This document shows positions 51,125-56,815 of a DNA stretch of 56,815 nt, piece by piece. The notes beneath the pieces are model-generated. The model made no database searches and was not told the origin of the DNA. It saw only the letters and a program-made list of their open reading frames with translations. Source of the DNA: Bacillota bacterium. Its GTDB lineage: Bacteria > Bacillota > Clostridia > Lutisporales > Lutisporaceae. A program made the position numbers and the translations under genes. How positions within the stretch are numbered: position 1 is the first letter of the stretch; each line of letters opens with the position of its first letter. Location: contig JAKPKE010000065.1 in the NCBI GenBank assembly GCA_029553855.1, positions 1 through 56,815 of the forward strand, read 5' to 3'.

Positions 51125-52297
51125 ATGGCAAAAAGACTTTGGATCTTGGCATTTGTAGTTGTATTAATAGCGTCAGGGGTTGTTGGCTGTTCTCAGCCTG
51201 CCGCACCACCGAGCGGCGGTGAGGAGAACAAGGGAGCATCCGAGGCACCGAAGTTTGACGGCGAAATTCTCTTAGGAATCATGGTGCCTGTCACAGGGTC
51301 AGAGGCTACATATGGCAAGGATATGGAGAATGCAATCAAAATTGCCGCAGAAGAAATAAACGCGGCAGGAGGAGTCTTGGGCAAGGAGCTGAAATTCACC
51401 TTGGGGGATGACGGCTGCGATCCGCAAATGTGTACTGCAGCAGCAAGTAAACTAGTATCGTCGGAAGTCGTGGCTGTACTTGGAGGCTATTGCTCCGGGG
51501 CAACCATACCTGCATTGAAGATTTACGGGGATGCCAAGAAACCCTTTGTAATTCTGGCGGCAAACTCCACACAGTTAATTGATGAAAACCCAGGCTGGGC
51601 ATTTATGATAAACAGCCCCGGCTATCACCAGGCAGATGCTGCGGCTAACTGCTTTGAAAACCTCAAAGTTAACAAACTGGCCTTAGTGCACCAGGGAGAC
51701 GGTTTCTCCGAGAACCTGGCACAGCTGACAAAGGTAGAATGGGAAAAAAGAGGCCATTCAGTTGTGGCATATGACGTAGTCAATAAAGGAGAACAGGACT
51801 TCTCGTCACTGGTTACCAAGATAAAGTCCTCCGGAGCAGAAGGAGTCTATTGGACGGCTTACCATGCAGACGGAGCTCTGCTTATAAAGCAGCTTCGTCA
51901 GGGAGGATATACCGGTGAGATAACGGTTGCTGACGGTTCCAGCTCGGTACAGCTTCTGGAGATTGCAGGAGCGGCCGGCGAAGGCGTATATTGCACATCG
52001 CCTCCGGTTGTTGATTTCCTGCCGGCAGCCAAACAGTTCATTTCCGCATACCATGCGAAACACAACCAGGAGCCGGGCCCCTATGCGGGACTTGCCTATG
52101 ACGGGACCTATCTTCTGGTGGATGCTATAAAAAGAGCCGGAAGCATCGATCCGGATGCAATTAAAAATGCACTGTCAGCGACGGATAAATTCCAGACCCT
52201 TTCCGGCACAGTCACCTTTACACCGCAAAACGTACTCGAGGAAAGTAACTTCATTACCATAAAAGGCGAAGGAGGCAAATGGGTTCTGGTAGAATAA
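51125..52297 (+). CDS. livJ: Branched-chain amino acid-type ABC transporter substrate-binding lipoprotein
   Basis: 390 residues from ATG 51125 (GGGAGG 8 nt upstream). Lipoprotein signal: MAKRLWILAFVVVLIASG then lipobox VVGC. The mature part is a Leu/Ile/Val-binding periplasmic-type fold: LGIMVPVTGSEATYGKDMEN, DDGCDPQMCTAAASKLV, and the late AYDGTYLLVDAIKRAG. It captures a hydrophobic amino acid or a related amide outside the membrane and delivers it to LivHM. Exact substrate unknown. First gene of a full livJHMGF set. Confidence 0.93.
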   Translation: MAKRLWILAFVVVLIASGVVGCSQPAAPPSGGEENKGASEAPKFDGEILLGIMVPVTGSEATYGKDMENAIKIAAEEINAAGGVLGKELKFTLGDDGCDPQMCTAAASKLVSSEVVAVLGGYCSGATIPALKIYGDAKKPFVILAANSTQLIDENPGWAFMINSPGYHQADAAANCFENLKVNKLALVHQGDGFSENLAQLTKVEWEKRGHSVVAYDVVNKGEQDFSSLVTKIKSSGAEGVYWTAYHADGALLIKQLRQGGYTGEITVADGSSSVQLLEIAGAAGEGVYCTSPPVVDFLPAAKQFISAYHAKHNQEPGPYAGLAYDGTYLLVDAIKRAGSIDPDAIKNALSATDKFQTLSGTVTFTPQNVLEESNFITIKGEGGKWVLVE

Positions 52298-52311
52298 ACC
52301 TATTAACACAA

Positions 52312-52334
52312 GACGGGGGCATTTGGCCCCCGTC
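52312..52334 (+). terminator. Intra-operon hairpin between livJ and livH
   Basis: Perfect 9-bp GC-rich stem GACGGGGGC (52312-52320) with GCCCCCGTC (52326-52334) and no T-run. It probably protects or partly terminates the livJ message so that binding protein outnumbers permease. Confidence 0.65.
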
Positions 52335-52369
52335 CTGTGCGTACCTCCAATTTACGAAAGGGTGAGCTT

Positions 52370-53287
52370 ATGTCATTACAAGAAATAGTCGTTCAGCAGA
52401 TTGTTAACGGCTTGCTTCTGGGGTCGTTTTACGGGCTGGTTGCTCTGGGCTATTCAATGGTTTACGGTATTGTCAAGCTGCTAAACTTTGCCCATGCGGA
52501 TGTCTATATGGTGGGGGGGTTTTGCAGCTTAACTTTGTTGACATTTTTCGGGAAAACCTTTTTAGGTAATGGTTGGGCAGGAATAGTTGTTTCCATGCTG
52601 ATTACCATGATAGTTGTGGGACTCTTAGGTGTTATTATCGAAAGAGTTGCATATAAGCCTCTGCGGAATGCGCCGCGACTTTCACTTCTAATTACCGCAC
52701 TGGGTGTTTCAATGATTCTTTATAACTCGGTAATGGTTATCACCGGGGGTGAGTATAGGGCATACAAAACCGGATTGGGTTTTCAGGGGATATCGATAGG
52801 CAGTATCTTTATTACCCATACCCAGGCTATTTTGATAGTGGCAGCGATTGCACTTATGCTGGTCCTTCACCTTTTTATAACAAGGACGATGTATGGAAAG
52901 GCGATGAGAGCGATATCAATGGACCTTGACTGCTGTCGTCTTATGGGAGTTAACTGTAACAAAATTATTGCCCTTACATTTTTCGTAGGTACGGCGCTGG
53001 CTGCTTCTGCGGGAACAATGGCAGGGGTGTATTACGGAAGTTTGCACTTTTTTATGGGTTTTGTAATCGGCATAAAAGCTTTTACTTCAGCAGTTATTGG
53101 CGGAATAGGAATAATTCCCGGTGCAATGCTGGGAGGTCTGCTGCTGGGTCTTTTGGAATCCTTCGGGACGCAGATCCCTTTTATAGGCTCGGAGTGGAAG
53201 GATGTATTTTCCTTTTCAATACTGATTATTATTCTGATATTCAAGCCAACGGGGCTTTTAGGTAAAAAAGAAAGTGAGAGGATGTAG
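52370..53287 (+). CDS. livH: Branched-chain amino acid ABC transporter permease LivH
   Basis: 305 residues from ATG 52370 (AAAGGGTGAG upstream); an earlier in-frame start at 52337 lacks a site. About eight membrane helices: QQIVNGLLLGSFYGLVALGY, the LivH hallmark YGIVKLLNFAHADVYMVGGF, IIERVAYKPLR, and a coupling-helix region GKAMRAISMDLDCCRLMGVN. GIGIIPGAMLGGLLLGLLES lies near the end. One of two permease subunits; livM follows 5 nt later. Confidence 0.95.
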   Translation: MSLQEIVVQQIVNGLLLGSFYGLVALGYSMVYGIVKLLNFAHADVYMVGGFCSLTLLTFFGKTFLGNGWAGIVVSMLITMIVVGLLGVIIERVAYKPLRNAPRLSLLITALGVSMILYNSVMVITGGEYRAYKTGLGFQGISIGSIFITHTQAILIVAAIALMLVLHLFITRTMYGKAMRAISMDLDCCRLMGVNCNKIIALTFFVGTALAASAGTMAGVYYGSLHFFMGFVIGIKAFTSAVIGGIGIIPGAMLGGLLLGLLESFGTQIPFIGSEWKDVFSFSILIIILIFKPTGLLGKKESERM

Positions 53288-53292
53288 AGGCT

Positions 53293-54333
53293 ATGAAGGA
53301 AAACCAGGTTGACATACAGACTGCAGCCGCTCAGACAGCTACCAAACAAAAAAATCCTTTAGTTCAGCTTATTGACAGGTTATATGAGTTGTTTGACAAT
53401 AAAAAGATACGTTTTATTGTATTAGCTGCCGCCGTAGCTGTGCTGCTTTATTTGCCTATGAGGACAAGCATGTACTTTATGGAAGTAATGACCAACGTAT
53501 GGTTTTATGTGGTTATGTGCCTTGGCCTTAACATAATAGTAGGATTTGCCGGGCTTTTGAGCCTTGGTTATGCCGCTTTTTTTGCCGTTGGGGCCTATAC
53601 TACCGGGATACTAATCCTGCACTATGGAGTAAATTTTTGGCTTACACTCCCGGTCAGTGTTCTGATGGCGGTAATAGCGGGGCTGGCAATAGGCACGCCC
53701 ACATTAAAGCTGAGAAGTGATTATCTTGCCATAGTTACATTAGGATTTGGCGAGATGACCAGACTGGCGGCAAGAAATTTGGAAATAACCGGACGCGCCA
53801 CCGGGTTAGTAGGAATAAGCAGGCCTTCTATATTTGGCATGACTCTATATAAGATAAACCATTTCTATTACGCATTTTTACTGCTGGCTATCCTGGCAAT
53901 ATTTGTTTCGTATAGGCTGCAGGATTCCAGGATTGGAAGAGCATGGAAGTGCATCCGGGAGGATGAGGATGCCGCAGAGGCTATGGGTATCAATGTGGTT
54001 GCAATACGTCTGTTTGCATTTGTAATAGGGTCTGTTTTCGGGGCACTGGCAGGCTCTTTCATGGCGGTTAAAATGACGGCTATTTCACCCGATTCCTTTT
54101 TATTTACCCAGTCGGTTATGATTCTGCTGGCAGTGGTGCTTGGGGGAATGGGGAAGATTCCCGGTGTAATACTTGGAGCGTTTGCTATGGTTATTTTCCC
54201 TGAGATTTTCAGAGGGATCGGCCAGTACAGGATGCTGATCTTCGGTTTGCTGTTGCTGGTATTAATGATTTACCGTCCCCAGGGACTGTGGCCGGAACGC
54301 AGTGGCGGATACTCAGCGAAGGGTAAAATTTGA
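53293..54333 (+). CDS. livM: Branched-chain amino acid ABC transporter permease LivM
   Basis: 346 residues. A cytoplasmic N-terminus of about 40 residues is followed by about nine membrane helices with LGLNIIVGFAGLLSLGYAAF, LKLRSDYLAIVTLGFGEM, the EAA-like loop GRAWKCIREDEDAAEAMGIN, and VVLGGMGKIPGVILGAF. These are LivM signatures. It pairs with LivH to form the membrane channel. Confidence 0.95.
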   Translation: MKENQVDIQTAAAQTATKQKNPLVQLIDRLYELFDNKKIRFIVLAAAVAVLLYLPMRTSMYFMEVMTNVWFYVVMCLGLNIIVGFAGLLSLGYAAFFAVGAYTTGILILHYGVNFWLTLPVSVLMAVIAGLAIGTPTLKLRSDYLAIVTLGFGEMTRLAARNLEITGRATGLVGISRPSIFGMTLYKINHFYYAFLLLAILAIFVSYRLQDSRIGRAWKCIREDEDAAEAMGINVVAIRLFAFVIGSVFGALAGSFMAVKMTAISPDSFLFTQSVMILLAVVLGGMGKIPGVILGAFAMVIFPEIFRGIGQYRMLIFGLLLLVLMIYRPQGLWPERSGGYSAKGKI

Positions 54334-54353
54334 AACGGACGGGGTGATTTAAG

Positions 54354-55127
54354 GTGATTTTAGATATTAAGGATTTAACATTAAGGTTCGGAGGACTTAC
54401 GGCGGTTAACAAAGTCAGTTTCGGTATCGAGGAGGGTTCCATAGAAAGCCTTATTGGGCCTAATGGGGCTGGGAAAACATCGCTTTTTAACTGCCTGACC
54501 GGTTTCTATAAAGCTCAGGAGGGGGATATACTGTTCCAGGACCAAAGCGTTATGAGACTGAAACCCCACAAAATTACCATACTTGGGATGGCAAGAACCT
54601 TTCAGAACCTTCGTTTGTTCAAGAACCTGACAGTAATGGAGAACATAATGTCCGGCATGCATTGCCGTACTTCCTCGGGTTTGGCGGGAGCCGTCATGCG
54701 GTCTCCGGGCCAGAGAGCCGAAGAAAAAAGGATCAGGGAAGTAGCAACGGAATGCATGGAATTTATCGGCATTCTGGATAAAAAGGATATGGTGGCAAAA
54801 AACCTGCCTTATGGGGACCAAAGAAGGGTGGAATGGGCAAGAGCACTGGCGACGCAACCCAAGCTCCTGCTGCTTGACGAGCCTGCCGCAGGGCTTAACT
54901 ACGATGAAAAAATGCAGCTCGTAGAGCTTATAAGGCGTATTCGGGATGAGAGAAAAATAACCGTATTTCTGATTGAGCATGACATGGGGCTTGTTATGAA
55001 GGTTTCGGAGAAAATATTCGTAATAGACTACGGCACAAAAATTGCAGAGGGAACCGTCCAGGAAGTACAGAATAACCCCAGGGTAATCGAAGCATACCTT
55101 GGGAAAGAGGAGGAAGACGCCATATGA
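54354..55127 (+). CDS. livG: Branched-chain amino acid ABC transporter ATP-binding protein LivG
   Basis: 257 residues starting at GTG 54354 (GGGGTG upstream). Walker A GPNGAGKTS (about 35-43), Q-loop ARTFQNLRLF, signature LPYGDQRRVEWARAL, Walker B LLLLDEPAAGL, and the switch His in LIEHDM. The signature has YGDQ in place of the common SGGQ, which is normal for LivG. It overlaps livF by 4 nt. Confidence 0.95.
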   Translation: MILDIKDLTLRFGGLTAVNKVSFGIEEGSIESLIGPNGAGKTSLFNCLTGFYKAQEGDILFQDQSVMRLKPHKITILGMARTFQNLRLFKNLTVMENIMSGMHCRTSSGLAGAVMRSPGQRAEEKRIREVATECMEFIGILDKKDMVAKNLPYGDQRRVEWARALATQPKLLLLDEPAAGLNYDEKMQLVELIRRIRDERKITVFLIEHDMGLVMKVSEKIFVIDYGTKIAEGTVQEVQNNPRVIEAYLGKEEEDAI

Positions 55128-55840
55128 GTGAAGTAGTCCTTTCTTTGAAAAACCTTGAAACCCGATATGGACAGATTTATGCGCTAAAGGGTATCAGCCT
55201 GGATGTATATGAAGGTGAAATAGTGACGCTACTCGGCTCCAATGGCGCGGGCAAGAGCACAACCCTTAAAACAATATCCAGTCTGGTGCCGGCATGCGGC
55301 GGTAAGGTGGAGTTTTACGGCAAAGATATTACAAATGCTCCGCCTCATTCAATCGTCGAAATGGGCGTAATACATGTTCCTGAAGGACGTAGGATTTTTA
55401 AGGAACTAACCGTTACGGAAAATCTTGAGATGGGATCCTTTACATTAAAGGATGATGTCGAAAGAAAAAGAAGGATGGATAAGGTATTTGAACTGTTCCC
55501 GGTACTGGCGGACCGGTACAAACAAATGGGGGGACTTCTCTCAGGCGGGGAACAGCAGATGCTTGCCATAGGGCGTGCGCTGATGACCGAACCGAAGGTA
55601 CTTCTCCTGGATGAGCCTTCTATGGGGCTTGCTCCAATAATAGTCCAGGGAATAATGGATATAATAAAAAGGATTAATGGGGAAGGGACTACGGTCCTTC
55701 TTGTAGAGCAAAACGCAAAGGCTGCCCTCAAGCTTGCACACAGGGGATATGTGCTGGAGACAGGTGAAATAGTGATGGAAGGCAAGGCGGATGCGCTTAG
55801 CAAAGACGACAGCATTGTAAAGGCATATCTTGGACACTAA
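55124..55840 (+). CDS. livF: Branched-chain amino acid ABC transporter ATP-binding protein LivF
   Basis: 238 residues. Walker A GSNGAGKST (about 37-45), VPEGRRIFKELTVTENL (LivF hallmark), signature LSGGEQQMLAIGRAL, Walker B LLLLDEPSMGL, switch His replaced by Gln in LLVEQNA, as is usual in LivF. Last gene of the liv operon. Terminator at 55856. Confidence 0.95.
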   Translation: MSEVVLSLKNLETRYGQIYALKGISLDVYEGEIVTLLGSNGAGKSTTLKTISSLVPACGGKVEFYGKDITNAPPHSIVEMGVIHVPEGRRIFKELTVTENLEMGSFTLKDDVERKRRMDKVFELFPVLADRYKQMGGLLSGGEQQMLAIGRALMTEPKVLLLDEPSMGLAPIIVQGIMDIIKRINGEGTTVLLVEQNAKAALKLAHRGYVLETGEIVMEGKADALSKDDSIVKAYLGH

Positions 55841-55855
55841 GATAATTAAAAGGAT

Positions 55856-55889
55856 GCCGGGAGTAAGAATTCTCCCGGCTTATTTCTTT
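55856..55889 (+). terminator. Rho-independent terminator of the liv operon
   Basis: Perfect 8-bp stem GCCGGGAG (55856-55863) with CTCCCGGC (55872-55879), followed by TTATTTCTTT. Confidence 0.85.
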
Positions 55890-55897
55890 AAGCAGTG

Positions 55898-55919
55898 GGG
55901 ACGGTTCTTTTTGCTTTTC
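55898..55919 (+). repeat. REP-like motif upstream of the IS200-like transposase
   Basis: A GTGGGGACGGTTCTTTT-type motif lying 50 nt upstream of the transposase gene. The near-identical copy at 28365-28386 is the only other one I found in this window. Such motifs commonly accompany REP-associated transposases in Clostridia and relatives. Confidence 0.65.
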
Positions 55920-55968
55920 TTTACTTGCATGGAATAATATGGTACAATCCTTTTTGGGGGGTGAAATT

Positions 55969-56676
55969 ATGCCTAGACAAGCCAGAACTCAAAGCCCAAC
56001 GGAATATTACCATGTAATGATGCGGGGAAACAATAGGGAAAACATCTTTGTTGCAGATGAACAAAAGAGGTTTTTTCTGGAATCACTAAAAAGACAGGAA
56101 GAGAATCAACTAATTGATATTGCTGCATATTGCTTCATGGATAACCACGTACACATTGTTATTAAAGCCGTTCCGTCAGATTTATCAAAAGCTATTAAAA
56201 GTATAAATATAAGATATGCCATGAACTTCAATGGAAAACGAGATAGAATAGGACATGTATTTCAAGACCGATATAAAAGTGAAGCAATAATTGATGATAA
56301 ATATTTGCTCCAAGCAATTAGATATATACATAATAATCCAATTAAGGCAAAAATGGTTAAGTCACTTGAGGACTATTATTGGAGTAGCTACAATGAGTAC
56401 GTAAAAGAGGGTTCTATTATAAAATCACAACAGAGAGAGTTTATATTAGGTTACTTTAGCAATGATGTGGGGCAGTTTATAGCATTTCATAAGCAAAAAG
56501 ATAATCAAGAGTATATGGAAATAAAAGAAGACATTTTGAAAAACAGAATTGAGCAGGCTCAGGAAATAATATCAGTATATTTTTCAGAAAAGGGTTTAGT
56601 TGAAGCCAAGCAGTTTAATAGAAATGCGGTTTATACAGAAGAGATGGTTCAAAGACTCTTGATAAAAAGCATATAA
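55969..56676 (+). CDS. REP-associated tyrosine transposase (IS200/Y1 family)
   Basis: 235 residues from ATG 55969 (GGGGGGTGA upstream; the frame is open to 55939). Y1_Tnp HUH nuclease: N-terminal MPRQARTQSPTEYYHVMMRG, metal-binding HUH motif in MDNHVHIVIK (about residues 66-75), and the catalytic Tyr region YLLQAIRYIHNNPIKA (about 114-129). It is a single-strand endonuclease of the RAYT type, usually domesticated and not flanked by IS ends. A final helix-turn-helix often seen in longer relatives is not obvious, so the C-terminus may be short. Confidence 0.9.
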   Translation: MPRQARTQSPTEYYHVMMRGNNRENIFVADEQKRFFLESLKRQEENQLIDIAAYCFMDNHVHIVIKAVPSDLSKAIKSINIRYAMNFNGKRDRIGHVFQDRYKSEAIIDDKYLLQAIRYIHNNPIKAKMVKSLEDYYWSSYNEYVKEGSIIKSQQREFILGYFSNDVGQFIAFHKQKDNQEYMEIKEDILKNRIEQAQEIISVYFSEKGLVEAKQFNRNAVYTEEMVQRLLIKSI

Positions 56677-56688
56677 GGAGGTTTCTTA

Positions 56689-56815
56689 ATGAAACAGACA
56701 CTATTCGTATTGCTGGCGTTGCTGTTGGCGCTGGGACTAGCGGCCTGCGGCGCTCCCGCCGCAACGGCTACTCCGTCGCCGGAAGCGTCAGAATCCACCA
56801 ACGCGCTTACTCCGG
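56689..56815 (+). CDS. N-terminal fragment of a lipoprotein (runs off the window)
   Basis: ATG 56689 with AAGGAGG 7 nt upstream, open to the right edge (42 complete codons). It starts MKQTLFVLLALLLALGLAAC, a lipoprotein signal peptide with lipobox LAAC (Cys at residue 20), followed by a Pro/Thr/Ser/Ala-rich linker (TPSPEASEST). Base composition is about 62% GC by hand count, clearly above the AT-rich transposase gene 12 nt upstream. The function lies beyond the window. Confidence 0.75.
   Translation, partial: MKQTLFVLLALLLALGLAACGAPAATATPSPEASESTNALTP

Overview
The window looks like chromosomal DNA of a low-to-moderate GC, spore-forming, Gram-positive anaerobe of the class Clostridia (the Acetivibrio/Ruminiclostridium side is my guess). 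The grounds are gene order (floA-yqfC-yqfD-phoH-pgpH-ybeY-cdd-era-recO-glyQ-glyS-ppdK), sporulation genes (yqfC, yqfD, a CotF-type coat protein), S-layer homology (SLH) proteins, strong GGAGG ribosome-binding sites with many TTG/GTG starts, a T-box and a tetrahydrofolate riboswitch. I see no rRNA, tRNA or CRISPR array.

Layout. 1-6000: tail of an unknown gene, rsgA on the minus strand behind a possible leader ORF, then prmA-rsmE-mtaB and HIT-rpsU-yqeY (translation and RNA modification). 6000-9000: a repeat-rich gap and a chimeric soluble chemotaxis transducer fused to an oligopeptide-binding domain. 9150-10830: glnS. 10984-21663: the long conserved membrane/sporulation/RNA block from an NfeD-like gene to recO, with a DUF3048 lipoprotein between ybeY and cdd. 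21700-28365: a DUF4342 gene, a glycine T-box with glyQS, and pyruvate phosphate dikinase. 28516-32355: a PAS-GGDEF-HD-GYP cyclic-di-GMP protein, then three small related proteins of unknown function, two of them behind a duplicated leader. 32441-35255: a DUF2680 secreted protein divergent from a two-component system. 35445-37375: thiolase plus an SDR reductase. 37435-50629: a cell-surface and vitamin-uptake region (YcdB/SLH protein, RluF-type pseudouridine synthase, two orphan ECF S components, an SLH-GH18 glycosidase, a THF-riboswitch-controlled folT, a 1605-residue modular surface protein, CotF). 51125-55840: a complete branched-chain amino-acid-type ABC importer, livJHMGF. 55898-56676: a REP-associated IS200-like transposase with its REP-like motif, followed by the start of a GC-rich lipoprotein gene.

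How it fits together. Most of the window is housekeeping in conserved order. The accessory points are the MCP/peptide-binding chimera, the three-gene small-protein family at 31-32.4 kb with a duplicated leader that may itself be translated, several dispersed structured intergenic repeats (6.1/30.9 kb; 13.0/42.1 kb with a partial copy at 0.2 kb; 17.9/35.3/40.5 kb; 28.4/55.9 kb), nested inverted repeats in front of the giant surface protein, and structured leaders in front of rpsU and livJ. All functional calls come from reading the translations; no database search was run.
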